Source: Desulfovibrio sp. (GTDB taxonomy: Bacteria; Desulfobacterota; Desulfovibrionia; Desulfovibrionales; Desulfovibrionaceae). From it: a DNA stretch of 11,452 bases. Every line of letters begins with the position of its first letter. Position 1 is the first letter of the stretch. A program made the translations under genes and the position numbers. The stretch is from positions 1-11,452 of the forward strand of contig JALHHV010000021.1 of the NCBI GenBank assembly GCA_022837365.1, read 5' to 3'. Shown piece after piece: positions 1 through 8,513 of the stretch. Below the pieces are notes generated by a model. It was not told the origin of the DNA. It saw only the letters and a list, made by a program, of their open reading frames with translations, and did not search any database.

Positions 1-417
1 TGGTGTCACGAGACCGGTCCCTACGGCCCCGGCCACCGGGTATGGCAGGCCACCCTGGACTGCCTGCCCTGCCTGGAAGCACGGCCGTGCCCCATCGACG
101 TGAAATGCCTCGACGCCTTCCGGTCGCGCGAGTTTTTGTCCTTTCTGGCCGGACGCCCCGGCGACCGCCACCCCCCGGACATACTGGGCATGGTCTCCAC
201 CCTCGACGACATGGGCTCCACCTGGCTCACCGTGTTCGGGGAGGACCCGTCCGCGCCGCGCCGGGTGGAACTGCGGGCGCTGGTGGGCGAGTACCTTGGC
301 CTGTTCGCGGGCGAGGAATTGGCCGACCACGAACTGGCCCGCCTGCTGTACCACGAGGCGGACTGGATGCTGCCCGGCCCGGAGGGCGCGGCGTTCGCCG
401 CCGGTTCACCGGTATGA
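1..417 (+). CDS. Glycosyltransferase family 9 (ADP-heptose:LPS heptosyltransferase-like), 3' end only
   Basis: An open frame runs from the first base of the window to a TGA at 415-417 (138 codons), so the 5' end lies outside. It begins WCHETGPYGPGHRVW and continues with a cysteine cluster at window codons 21, 24, 30 and 36, ending in CPIDVKCLDAF. Family 9 glycosyltransferases, which move heptose or related sugars onto lipopolysaccharide core at the cytoplasmic face of the inner membrane, have a comparable C-terminal segment: a G-P-x-x-P-x-H sugar-nucleotide loop followed by conserved cysteines and a C-P-x-x-x-C-L/M-x-x-I/F pattern. The last ~90 residues (from about codon 45) are an acidic helical tail I do not recognise as a separate domain. 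The next gene starts 9 nt downstream and encodes another glycosyltransferase-like protein, which supports a surface-glycan operon. The family call is fairly firm; the exact acceptor and sugar cannot be read from this fragment. Confidence 0.72.
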   Translation, partial: WCHETGPYGPGHRVWQATLDCLPCLEARPCPIDVKCLDAFRSREFLSFLAGRPGDRHPPDILGMVSTLDDMGSTWLTVFGEDPSAPRRVELRALVGEYLGLFAGEELADHELARLLYHEADWMLPGPEGAAFAAGSPV

Positions 418-426
418 GGTTCACGC

Positions 427-1746
427 ATGACCCAGTCCATCGACACCGCTCCGGCCTCCCGCACCGTTGACTCTCCCGCGCCCGGCGCCAGCCCCGCCGC
501 CTCCGGCATGCCCCGCCTGCGCGTGCTGGTGGTGCTGCCCATGTACGGCGGCTCGCTGCCCATCGGGCGCTACTGCGTGGATGCCCTGCGCGACCTGGGC
601 CACGCGGTCCTCGGCGCGTTCACGGCGCTGAAGGAACTGAAGGTCACGGCGGACCGGCTGGAGTACTTGGAGAACTCGTTTCTTCAAGTTGTCTCGCAGG
701 CGGTGCTGGCCAAGGTGGAAACCTTCGGGCCGGACCTGGTGCTGTGTCTGGCGCAGGCCCCGCTGAACCACCAGGCCCTCAAGCGTCTGCGGCGCGACAA
801 CGTGGCCACGGCCATGTGGTTCGTGGAGGACCACCGGGTATTCACCTACTGGCGGGCCTTCGCGCCGTTCTACGACGTGTTCGCGGTGATCCAGCGCCAG
901 CCGTTGCTGGACGAACTGGCCGCCATCGGCGTGCGCGACGCGCTGTACCTGCCCATGGCCGCGCTGCCGTCCTTTCACAAACCACTTGAACTTTCGCCGG
1001 TGGACCAGCGCCGCTACGGGGCCGACGTGGCCTTCCTGGGCGCGGGCTACCCCAACCGGCGCGTGGCCTTCCGGCAACTGGTGCATCTGGACTTCAGGAT
1101 ATGGGGCACGGAATGGGACGGCGAACCCCTGCTGGCGCGCCACGTGCAGCAGGGCGGGGCGCGGGTGTCCGCCGAGGATTCGGTGAATATCTACAACGCC
1201 AGCCGCATCAACCTGAACCTGCATTCCAGCATCCAGTCCCGCACCCTGGTCAGCGGCGGCGACTTCGTGAACCCGCGCACCTTCGAACTGGCCAGCATCG
1301 GAGCCTTCCAACTGGTGGACCGGCGCACCCTGATGGACGAACTGTTCGCCGAGGATGAACTGGCCACCTTCGATTCCATGGACGGGCTGACCTCGGCCAT
1401 CGCCCACTACCTGGCCCATCCCGGGGAACGGCAGGCCATGGCGGCCCGCGCCCGCGCCCGAGTGCTGGCCGAGCATACCTACCAGCACCGCATGCGCACG
1501 CTGCTGGAGTTCATCGCGCAACGCCGCCCCGGCTGGCCCGCCCCGCGCGCGGCCGATGCCGGGCTGCCCGCCGACCTGCCTGATGACATGCGCCGCGACC
1601 TTGCCGCGCTGCTGGACCGGCTGGGCCTGCCCGCCGACGCCGCCTTCGCCGACGTGATCACGGCCCTTCGCCAGCGCAGCGGGCAATTGACCCCGCTGGA
1701 AACGTCGCTGCTGTTCCTGGACGAGTGGCGCAGGCAGTACGCCTGA
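427..1746 (+). CDS. CgeB-family glycosyltransferase
   Basis: Predicted 439-residue cytoplasmic protein with no signal peptide or membrane segment. After a low-complexity Ala/Pro/Ser N-terminus (about residues 1-30) comes a Rossmann-type strand and loop, LRVLVVLPMYGGSLPIGRY, then a DLVLCLAQAPL segment, MWFVEDHRVFTYW, and a second half with DVAFLGAGYPNRR, RINLNLHSSIQ and FVNPRTFELASIGAFQL. The N-P-R-x-F-E-x-A-x-x-G-A-F block and the following helix with repeated Arg/Ala are typical of CgeB/GT4-like proteins that use nucleotide sugars to decorate surface polysaccharide, spore coat or flagellin. The start is chosen because the ATG at 427 is preceded by a GAGG at 416-419 that overlaps the upstream stop, suggesting translational coupling to the family 9 gene. 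The family is well supported; the substrate is unknown. Confidence 0.8.
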   Translation: MTQSIDTAPASRTVDSPAPGASPAASGMPRLRVLVVLPMYGGSLPIGRYCVDALRDLGHAVLGAFTALKELKVTADRLEYLENSFLQVVSQAVLAKVETFGPDLVLCLAQAPLNHQALKRLRRDNVATAMWFVEDHRVFTYWRAFAPFYDVFAVIQRQPLLDELAAIGVRDALYLPMAALPSFHKPLELSPVDQRRYGADVAFLGAGYPNRRVAFRQLVHLDFRIWGTEWDGEPLLARHVQQGGARVSAEDSVNIYNASRINLNLHSSIQSRTLVSGGDFVNPRTFELASIGAFQLVDRRTLMDELFAEDELATFDSMDGLTSAIAHYLAHPGERQAMAARARARVLAEHTYQHRMRTLLEFIAQRRPGWPAPRAADAGLPADLPDDMRRDLAALLDRLGLPADAAFADVITALRQRSGQLTPLETSLLFLDEWRRQYA

Positions 1747-1784
1747 TAAGCATGTGTCACTTGCCAACGCTTACGGGATGGGCT

Positions 1785-2624
1785 ATGCGCCGGGGCATGA
1801 TCGTTCGCACAACCTACCTGATCCGGCCCGCCATGCGTGCCGTGTGCGCCATGGCGGCGTGCGCGGCGGTCCTGGCGCTTGCGGTCCGTCCGGCGTTGGC
1901 GGGTGGTCCGTCCCAGCAGACGTTGGTGGCCGTTTCCGACGAGTGGGCGCCGCGCATCATGGCCGGGCCGGACGGTTCCGCCGAGGGCATCTGCCCCATG
2001 GTGCTGCGCCAGGTGGCCGAAGACCTGGGTCTGGGGGTGGAGTTCGGCTTCATGCCCAAGCCGCGCCGCCAGATGGCCTTTCGCCGGGGCGAGATCAACG
2101 TGGTGCCGTGCGTTTCCCCCCTGTGGGAAGAGACACTTTCCGACGTGGCCGTGCATTCCGAGCCGTTCATGATGTCCACGGAAATGGTGCTGATGCCCGC
2201 CGGGGCCAAGGGCGTGTTCCGTTCCGTGCGCGATTTCGCCGGGCTGCGCGTGGGCACCATCGGCGGGTACGTCTACCACGACGGCTTCGACGAGGCCTTC
2301 GAGACGGGGCTGCTGCGCCGCGAGGACGCCTACACCGTGCCCCAGAACCTGCAGAAGCTGCGGGCCGGGCGCATCGACGCCATGATCGTGGACGACTACG
2401 AGGCCGCCTACTGGATGCACGAGGCCGGGTGGTCCGAGGGCGACGTTCGCGTGGCCTACGTGTTCGCCGACCCGGCGCCCATCACGGTGATGCTGCATGC
2501 CTCGCTGCGCGAGTTTTTGCCCAAGGTCAACGCCTCGCTGGCGCGCATGCGGAGCAACGGCACCCTGCGCGCCCTGTTCGCGGAATACGGGCCGCGGAAA
2601 CTGGCCGCGCACCTGACCCGCTGA
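1785..2624 (+). CDS. Exported solute-binding protein, family 3 (amino-acid-type)
   Basis: A secreted periplasmic binding protein: an n-region with several Arg, a hydrophobic stretch AACAAVLALAV and an A-L-A cleavage site before GGPSQQ, then a mature domain of about 240 residues. TLVAVSDEWAP at the mature N-terminus, the domain hinge around FAGLRVGTIGGYVY, LQKLRAGRIDAMIVDD and a C-terminal LARMRSNGTLRALFAEYG are the usual landmarks of SBP_bac_3 proteins, which bind polar amino acids or small carboxylates. No permease or ATPase gene lies beside it, so it may serve a distant transporter or act as a sensor-like orphan. The start is uncertain: ATG 1785, 1797 and 1833 are all in frame and none has a strong ribosome site. 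1833 would give the most classical 23-residue signal peptide; 1785 lies 38 nt after the preceding stop. The family call is good, the ligand unknown. Confidence 0.75.
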   Translation: MRRGMIVRTTYLIRPAMRAVCAMAACAAVLALAVRPALAGGPSQQTLVAVSDEWAPRIMAGPDGSAEGICPMVLRQVAEDLGLGVEFGFMPKPRRQMAFRRGEINVVPCVSPLWEETLSDVAVHSEPFMMSTEMVLMPAGAKGVFRSVRDFAGLRVGTIGGYVYHDGFDEAFETGLLRREDAYTVPQNLQKLRAGRIDAMIVDDYEAAYWMHEAGWSEGDVRVAYVFADPAPITVMLHASLREFLPKVNASLARMRSNGTLRALFAEYGPRKLAAHLTR

Positions 2625-2678
2625 CGCCGGCCGCCGTTCAGGTTTCCATCGCCCGTCAGCCGCCCATCAGTCAATGAT

Positions 2679-2723
2679 GCGCCGCGCCGTCCACCGGAGA
2701 GGAATCCGGCGGGGGCGCGGCGC
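2679..2723. terminator. Large hairpin between convergent genes
   Basis: Two perfect 10-nt arms (GCGCCGCGCC at 2679-2688 and its complement at 2714-2723) enclose an inner CCGG/CCGG stem at 2694-2697 and 2706-2709. It lies between the convergent solute-binding protein and split-Soret cytochrome genes, so it could end transcripts from both sides. Neither side has a proper U-tract, so this is a possible factor-assisted or weak bidirectional terminator. Confidence 0.4.
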
Positions 2724-2776
2724 CGTGGCGAGGGGGGCAGGGCGGGGCCGGGGTGGTCCTGTGTGGCCCGGCGTAG

Positions 2777-3625
2777 TCAGGGGTGATTCTTGAACTTGTC
2801 CGCCGTGTGCGGGCTGCCGGAATGGCAGGGGGTACAGTCCATCTTGCCCTTGAGCAGGGGCGACTCCTTGCCGGGGCCGTGGCATTCGCCGCAGTAGGTG
2901 ACCGAGGCCGGATCGCCGTGGGCCACGGCGAAGGTGCCCGCCTGCTTGGCGTTCATGATGGCGATGGCCTTCACGGCCACGTCGGCGGTGATGCGCGCGC
3001 AACGCTCGCCGCGTTCCTTGCTCTTTTCCGCAAAGCCCGATGCCTGGCACCACCGGCCCACGGACACGTGACACAGGGGCGAATTGCTCACGCTGGTGGG
3101 CAGCGCCCCCGGCACCCCCTTGGCGTCCGTGCCCGGATCGTACACGGGGAAGGGGGTCTGCTCGTACCAGCGGAACAGTTCCGTCACCATGGGGTCACGG
3201 TCCTTGCGGCCCCAGAACAGCGCGAAGGCGCTGGCCGCGCCCAGCAGCGCGCCGCAGATGGTGCCCCAGTCGGAAATGCCGCTCTTGCCCACCTCCAGCA
3301 TCGTGAAGGGGAACTGGTTGTACGGGGCGCCGTGCTGTTCGCCCATCACGCCCACGATGGCGTAGAAGACACCGTAGCCGCAGCCGTAGCCCTGGTGCCA
3401 GTAGCCGTCATAGGCCACCGGCGCGGAGACCTTGGCGTCCAGCACGTGCGGCTTCCACGAGAAGGGGGCGTCCTTCTGGGCAAACCGCCCGGCCGTGGCG
3501 GCCATGGCCGCTTCCGGCCCGGAGAACGGCGCCGCGCCCGCCATCAGGCCGCCGGCAAGGCAGCCCGTCGCGCATCCCAGAAAACCCATGGTCTTCAATG
3601 CCGATCTTCTGCTTATCCGTTCCAT
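2777..3625 (-). CDS. Split-Soret cytochrome c (Tat-exported dihaem cytochrome)
   Basis: Predicted 282-residue precursor. The N-terminus has a twin-arginine motif (SRRSALK, residues 5-11), a hydrophobic stretch and a likely cleavage near AMA at 40-42, so it should be exported folded to the periplasm. Two c-type haem sites lie close together at the C-terminus: CGECH (245-249) and CTPCH (264-268). The middle, including YGCGYGVFYAI (80-90) and GTICGALLGAASAF (121-134), matches the C_GCAxxG_C_C family, of which the characterised member is the Desulfovibrio desulfuricans split-Soret cytochrome, a dimer with stacked haems and an additional iron centre. Extra cysteines at 82, 124, 185, 193 and 209 could bind that centre. 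The physiological partner is unknown; a role in periplasmic electron transfer is inferred. The start is fixed by GGAGG (complement of 3632-3636) about 7 nt upstream. It stands alone, convergent with the binding-protein gene, with its own apparent sigma-54 promoter. Confidence 0.9.
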   Translation of the reverse strand: MERISRRSALKTMGFLGCATGCLAGGLMAGAAPFSGPEAAMAATAGRFAQKDAPFSWKPHVLDAKVSAPVAYDGYWHQGYGCGYGVFYAIVGVMGEQHGAPYNQFPFTMLEVGKSGISDWGTICGALLGAASAFALFWGRKDRDPMVTELFRWYEQTPFPVYDPGTDAKGVPGALPTSVSNSPLCHVSVGRWCQASGFAEKSKERGERCARITADVAVKAIAIMNAKQAGTFAVAHGDPASVTYCGECHGPGKESPLLKGKMDCTPCHSGSPHTADKFKNHP

Positions 3626-3681
3626 GCCGTACCTCCGGTGAAATGGGAGCGACCACTCGCGCTCGATAGTAACGGCGCATC

Positions 3682-3697
3682 AGCAAGAGATGTTCCA
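3682..3697 (-). promoter_or_regulatory. Sigma-54 (-24/-12) promoter of the split-Soret cytochrome gene
   Basis: On the minus strand the sequence reads TGGAACATCTCTTGCT. Compared with the RpoN consensus TGGCACG-N4-TTGCW it keeps the invariant GG and GC with the exact 10-nt spacing and the full TTGCT block; the main departure is A for C in TGGCAC. Transcription would start near 3671, leaving a leader of about 45 nt before the ATG with its GGAGG. This is a by-eye match, but a good one and correctly placed. Confidence 0.6.
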
Positions 3698-3705
3698 TGC
3701 TTGTT

Positions 3706-3719
3706 CTGTTTTGAAACAG
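3706..3719. promoter_or_regulatory. Palindrome upstream of the cytochrome promoter, candidate operator
   Basis: CTGTTTTGAAACAG has perfect 6-nt arms (CTGTTT / AAACAG) around a 2-nt centre. It lies 8 nt upstream of the -24 element of the predicted sigma-54 promoter. Activators of sigma-54 promoters often bind dyads with TGTTTC/GAAACA-like arms, but usually 80-150 nt upstream, so this close position could also suit a repressor or a second regulator. No partner copy was seen further upstream. Confidence 0.35.
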
Positions 3720-3850
3720 CAGGGAACTGCGGCATGTTGCGTTGAACGGTAGGTGGAGAAAGGTGCAAAGCGGGCTTTTCGCCTGCCAACCGTGCGTGTC
3801 GTGTTGCCAACCGGACATTGCAGAGGCGTGCGAGGAGAAGGCGCGGAACG

Positions 3851-3880
3851 GAAACGGCCGGAAGGGGTACCTTCCGGCCG
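3851..3880 (-). terminator. Probable argB terminator
   Basis: A perfect 11-bp hairpin: CGGCCGGAAGG at 3855-3865, a GGTA loop at 3866-3869, and the complementary arm at 3870-3880. Read on the minus strand it lies about 90 nt after the argB stop and is followed by TTTCCGTTCC, a short, interrupted U-tract. The rest of the 344-nt gap 3626-3969 holds the cytochrome promoter region (3682-3719); nothing else is evident at 3721-3850 or 3881-3969. Confidence 0.6.
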
Positions 3881-3969
3881 TTCATGGGGGCAATTTCAGA
3901 TGGCGGTCGACTGTCCGGGAATGGCCCGGCGCGACGGCACACCGACAGGATTCGCCGGGGCGGAATCCG

Positions 3970-4935
3970 CTAGCGGCGGCAGCCGCAGCTGGCGGCGGCG
4001 CGCATGCCGCGCTCGCCCACGATTTCGGTGCTGATGCCCTTGTCGGTGAACAGTTCCAGCAGGATGCAGTTCTCCACCCGGCCGTCCACGATCATGGCCT
4101 TTTCCACGCCTTCCTCCAGCGCTTCCAGGCAGCACTTCACCTTGGGGATCATGCCGCCGGTGAGCGTGCCGTCGGTGAACAGTTCCACGGCCTCGCGGGT
4201 GGTCAGCGAACGGATCAGTTCCTTCTGCTTGTCCAGAATGCCCGCCACGTCGGTGAGCAGCAGCAGGCGCTTGGCGCGCAGCGCCCCGGCCACGGCCCCG
4301 GCCACGGCGTCGGCGTTGATGTTGTACGTCTCGCCGTTTTCGTCCACGCCCACGGGCGCGATGACCGGCACGAAGTTGTCGCGTTCCAGCGAGCGCAGCA
4401 GGGCGGTTTCCACCCCCATCACCTCGCCCACCTTGCCGAGGTCGATGATCTCGGGCGCATGGGTGGCGCTGTTGACCACCATCTCCATCCTGCGGGCGCG
4501 GATGAGCTGGCCGTCCTTGCCGGACAGGCCCACGGCCTTGAGCCCGCTGAGGTTCAGCAGGTTCACGATTTCCTTGTTGACCTTGCCCACCAGCACCATT
4601 TCCACCACGTCCATGGTGGCGTCGTCGGTGACGCGCAGCCCTTCGCGGAACTGCGACTGGATGTGCAACTGCTCCAGCATGCGGCCGATCTGCGGACCGC
4701 CGCCGTGCACCACCACCGGATTGATGCCCACCTGCTTGAGCAGGGCGATGTTCAGGGCGAAGGCGCGCTTCAGCGCTTCGTCCTTCATGGCGTGGCCGCC
4801 GTACTTGATGACCACGGTCTGCCCGTGGAACTGGCGCATGTAGGGCAGGCACTCGATGAGCACCTTGGACTGGAGCTTGGCGTAGGCGACGGGGTCTGCG
4901 CAGCAGGACGTGGCCTCGTGTTCGGTCTGGCTCAT
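3970..4935 (-). CDS. argB: Acetylglutamate kinase
   Basis: Predicted 321-residue cytoplasmic enzyme that phosphorylates N-acetyl-L-glutamate with ATP, the second step of arginine synthesis. Amino-acid-kinase landmarks occur in order: [10 protein letters not shown] (41-50, with catalytic Lys44), VVHGGGPQI (75-83, substrate loop), GLSGKDG (136-142), [13 protein letters not shown] (204-216), [11 protein letters not shown] (224-234) and TGGMIPKV (259-266). Before the first strand there is a helical extension ending [12 protein letters not shown]; such an N-terminal helix marks the hexameric, arginine-inhibited type (as in Pseudomonas aeruginosa) rather than the short E. coli type, so feedback control by arginine is likely. 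The ribosome site is modest (GAGAG). Odd points: a Cys pair at 11-12 and a C-terminal SCGCRR tail. No other arginine gene is adjacent. The neighbour upstream in transcription is hslU, 367 nt away, so argB probably has its own promoter, though I see no convincing one. Confidence 0.96.
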   Translation of the reverse strand: MSQTEHEATSCCADPVAYAKLQSKVLIECLPYMRQFHGQTVVIKYGGHAMKDEALKRAFALNIALLKQVGINPVVVHGGGPQIGRMLEQLHIQSQFREGLRVTDDATMDVVEMVLVGKVNKEIVNLLNLSGLKAVGLSGKDGQLIRARRMEMVVNSATHAPEIIDLGKVGEVMGVETALLRSLERDNFVPVIAPVGVDENGETYNINADAVAGAVAGALRAKRLLLLTDVAGILDKQKELIRSLTTREAVELFTDGTLTGGMIPKVKCCLEALEEGVEKAMIVDGRVENCILLELFTDKGISTEIVGERGMRAAASCGCRR

Positions 4936-5056
4936 GGCACTCTCTGCGGGCGGTGCGCTGCGGCGGGGCAGCGGCTGGGGTTCTTGCAGGGTCTGTTTCC
5001 AAAGCAGGATTTTCGTTTGTTGGCAAGGAAAACAAGCCTGCCATGAAGGAGTGCCT

Positions 5057-5104
5057 CAGCCGTTATGCGAGTCTTCGAGCATTACGGATGAGGACCGCAA
5101 CGCG
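5057..5104 (+). repeat. 48-nt intergenic repeat, copy A
   Basis: Starts CAGCCGTTATGCGAG and ends GACCGCAACGCG. It matches copy B at 40 of 48 positions and lies 51 nt upstream of it in the same orientation. It is the most divergent of the three copies in the central core (CGAGTCTTCGAGC in place of CGAGCTTGCGAGC). Confidence 0.7.
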
Positions 5105-5107
5105 CGG

Positions 5108-5155
5108 CAGCCGTTAGGCGAGCTTGCGAGCCTTACGGATGGCGACCGCAGCGCG
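5108..5155 (+). repeat. 48-nt intergenic repeat, copy B
   Basis: Direct repeat of copy A. Its core GGCGAGCTTGCGAGCC (5117-5132) is identical to the core of inverted copy C, and TACGGA is conserved in all three copies. With copy C it can form a long imperfect stem around a 41-nt loop. Confidence 0.75.
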
Positions 5156-5196
5156 TACTCTTATCGTATTCGACCGATTGGCAGGCGAAGTTTGAC

Positions 5197-5244
5197 CGCG
5201 TTGCGCACGATGTCCGTAGGGCTCGCAAGCTCGCCCAACGGCCA
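5197..5244 (-). repeat. 48-nt intergenic repeat, copy C (inverted)
   Basis: Inverted copy: on the minus strand it reads TGGCCGTTGGGCGAGC and onward, sharing the 16-nt core with copy B exactly (plus-strand 5220-5235) and ending CGCAACGCG like copy A. It lies 41 nt after copy B, so B and C form an inverted pair of the kind seen in REP/BIME elements. Confidence 0.75.
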
Positions 5245-5302
5245 CGCTTCGCGCCCTTCGGGTCGGACGCCAACGGGCGAAAGGACAATTTGGAAGCAGA
5301 CC

Positions 5303-6745
<1,443 letters not shown>

Positions 6746-6781
6746 GTCCGGTATGCGCGAAGGCGGGTTGTTCGTGCGGAA

Positions 6782-6811
6782 GGGGAGGGGGCGCGTGCGC
6801 GCCTCCTCCCC
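6782..6811 (-). terminator. Hairpin between degP and hslU (weak terminator or attenuator)
   Basis: Arms of 14 nt (6782-6795 and 6798-6811) pair with only one non-Watson-Crick position, around a TG turn that would open to a slightly larger loop. On the minus strand it lies about 30 nt after the degP stop and 37 nt before the hslU start, and is followed by only two Ts. It could reduce read-through from degP into hslU or protect the degP mRNA 3' end. Confidence 0.45.
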
Positions 6812-6841
6812 GGTCTTGTGGTCACGATGCGCGCGTGCGCG

Positions 6842-8287
6842 TTATTCCAGGGGCACGGTGCGGAAGAAGGTCTGGCCGCGCCGCATCAGTTGCAGCATCA
6901 CCGCGCCGCGCTTCTTGCCGTCCTGCTCGATGACCTTGGTGAGGTCGGCGGCGGTGTTCACCGGCTTCAGGTTGGCCAGCAGGATGATGTCCCCGGCGCG
7001 GATGTCCGCCTCGGCCGCGGGCTTGCCGCCCTCGACGGCGACCACCAGCAGGCCGCGCGCCTCTTCCAGCTTAAGGTTGCGGGCGTCTTCGGCGCTCACC
7101 GGGCGCACGCTCATGCCAAGGCTGGCCGCGGCCTGTTCCTTGCCGCTCTTTTCCGGGCCCGGTTCGCCGCGCTGGGCGGTAAGGTGTTCCGCCGTGCGTT
7201 CGCCCAGGGTAAGGTTGACGGTCTTGGTCTGGCCGCTGCGCCACAGGATCAGTTTGGTGGTGTCGCCGGGCTTCAGCGCGGCGATGCGGCGCAGCAGCTG
7301 GCTGGAATCGGCCACGTCGTCGCCGTCCACCTTCAGCACGATGTCGCCGGGCTTCAGGCCCGCCTTGTCGGCCGGTTCGCCGGGCATGACCGAGCCCACC
7401 AGCGCGCCGCGCGGCTCGCCAAGGCCCAGGGCGCGGGCCGTGGCCTCGTCCACGTCCTGGATGGTCACGCCGATCCAGCCGCGCCGCACCTTGCCCTCGG
7501 CGCGCAGTTGGGCGATGACCCGCTCGGCCATGGTGCTGGGAATGGCGAAGCCGATGCCCTGGCCGGACGCGATGATGGCGGTGTTGATGCCGATGACCTG
7601 GCCGTCCATGTTCAGCAGCGGGCCGCCGCTGTTGCCGGGGTTGATGGAGGCGTCGGTCTGCAGGAAGTTGTCGAACGGGCCGGAGCGGATGTCGCGCCCC
7701 TTGGCGCTCAGGATGCCCGCGGTCACCGAATGGTCGAGGCCGAAGGGGTTGCCGATGGCCAGCAGCCATTCGCCCACTTCCAGCTTGTCGGAATCGCCGA
7801 AGCGCAGCACCGGCAGAGAGTTGCCCGCGTTGATCTTGAGCAGGGCGAGGTCGGTCTCCTCGTCGGTGCCGATGACGTTGGCCACGTACGAGTTGGACTT
7901 GCCGCTGGCGCCTTGCAGGTTCACGCGGATCACGTCCGCCTCGGCCACCACGTGGTTGTTGGTGACGATGTAGCCGTCGGTGGAGATGATGAAGCCGGAC
8001 CCCAGCGAACGCTGCTTCTGCGGGCGCTGCTGGCGGCCGTGGAATTTTTCGAACTGGTCGAAGAACTTGTCGAAGGGGGTGCCGGGCGGCATGTTGCGGA
8101 ACAGTTCGTTGAACGGATTTTCCGCGGCCTGCACGGTTTTTTCGGTGCTGATGTTGACCACGGCATTGCCCGACTGCTTCGCCAGTTCGCGAAAGTCCGG
8201 CAGCATGGGCGCGGCCTGCGCGGCGGCTGCAAGCACAAGGCACAGCGCCAGCGCGGCGGCGAGGGTGCGGGAAAGTGAACGTGCCAT
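6842..8287 (-). CDS. degP: DegP/HtrA-family periplasmic serine protease (Do family)
   Basis: Predicted 481-residue precursor. A Sec signal peptide (residues 1-26, ending AQAA) sends it to the periplasm, where this family degrades or chaperones misfolded envelope proteins. The trypsin-like domain shows the full triad: His112 in VTNNHVV, Asp146 in ETDLALL and Ser220 in INPGNSGGP. The segment around 60-95 (FDKFFDQFEKFHGR) is the regulatory LA-loop region of Do proteases. Two PDZ domains follow: about 268-365 (RGWIGVTIQDV through PGDIVLKVDGDDV) and about 385-481 (LGMSVRPVSAED through AGDIILLANLKPV). The start was chosen at 8287, not an upstream in-frame ATG, because AAGGAG (complement of 8294-8299) stands about 7 nt upstream and the signal peptide begins exactly here. 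It has its own sigma-70-like promoter and a terminator from rpsA before it. MucD or DegQ would be equally fair names. Confidence 0.95.
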   Translation of the reverse strand: MARSLSRTLAAALALCLVLAAAAQAAPMLPDFRELAKQSGNAVVNISTEKTVQAAENPFNELFRNMPPGTPFDKFFDQFEKFHGRQQRPQKQRSLGSGFIISTDGYIVTNNHVVAEADVIRVNLQGASGKSNSYVANVIGTDEETDLALLKINAGNSLPVLRFGDSDKLEVGEWLLAIGNPFGLDHSVTAGILSAKGRDIRSGPFDNFLQTDASINPGNSGGPLLNMDGQVIGINTAIIASGQGIGFAIPSTMAERVIAQLRAEGKVRRGWIGVTIQDVDEATARALGLGEPRGALVGSVMPGEPADKAGLKPGDIVLKVDGDDVADSSQLLRRIAALKPGDTTKLILWRSGQTKTVNLTLGERTAEHLTAQRGEPGPEKSGKEQAAASLGMSVRPVSAEDARNLKLEEARGLLVVAVEGGKPAAEADIRAGDIILLANLKPVNTAADLTKVIEQDGKKRGAVMLQLMRRGQTFFRTVPLE

Positions 8288-8313
8288 GTAGGGCTCCTTG
8301 GCAGGGGCGGTTT

Positions 8314-8361
8314 GCGGGCGGCGACGTGCCCGCGGACACGGCCCCCCGTGATCGCGGGGCC
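8314..8361 (-). other. Two hairpins in the degP 5' leader
   Basis: Between the predicted start of transcription (about 8366) and the ribosome site there are two inverted repeats: GGCCCC/GGGGCC at 8340-8345 and 8356-8361 with two further pairs and a TGAT turn, and GCGGGC/GCCCGC at 8314-8319 and 8328-8333. The first would sit at the very 5' end of the mRNA. They may stabilise the message; neither pairs with the Shine-Dalgarno, so a thermometer role is not supported. Confidence 0.35.
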
Positions 8362-8372
8362 GGCTGGGTGAG

Positions 8373-8400
8373 ATAATAGGGCATACCGGTACGATGTAAA
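8373..8400 (-). promoter_or_regulatory. Sigma-70-type promoter of degP
   Basis: On the minus strand TTTACA (complement of 8395-8400; 5 of 6 to TTGACA) is followed after 16 nt by TATTAT (complement of 8373-8378; 5 of 6 to TATAAT). This AT-rich patch stands out in a GC-rich gap, downstream of the rpsA terminator. It implies a leader of about 78 nt and expression of degP independent of rpsA. Confidence 0.65.
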
Positions 8401-8457
8401 CACCGTAACGCCATTTTTTGTCCGTGCGGCGCACGGGCACGGCCGGGCGCGGGCACG

Positions 8458-8491
8458 AAAAAAACGGGGGAACGCGCATGCGCCCCCCCGT
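8458..8491 (-). terminator. Intrinsic terminator of rpsA
   Basis: On the minus strand a stem ACGGGGG / CCCCCGT (8485-8491 with 8464-8470) encloses a self-complementary GCGCATGCGC and runs directly into seven Ts (8458-8464). It lies 22 nt after the rpsA stop codon. This is a classical Rho-independent terminator. Confidence 0.88.
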
Positions 8492-8513
8492 CCGGTTGGT
8501 ATCTGCCGTATGG

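Noticed and set aside
5057..5244. CRISPR array suggested by evenly spaced repeats
   Set aside because: There are only three imperfect copies, one inverted, and the A-to-B spacing leaves a 3-nt gap, not spacers; there are no cas genes.
4936..5302. tRNA or riboswitch in the hslU-argB gap
   Set aside because: No cloverleaf, T-loop sequence or known arginine-related leader was recognisable; the structure is explained by inverted repeats.
8288..8479. N-terminal extension of DegP to an upstream ATG at 8479
   Set aside because: The extension would place 64 residues before a perfect signal peptide and overlaps the predicted promoter and rpsA terminator; 8287 has AAGGAG at the right distance.
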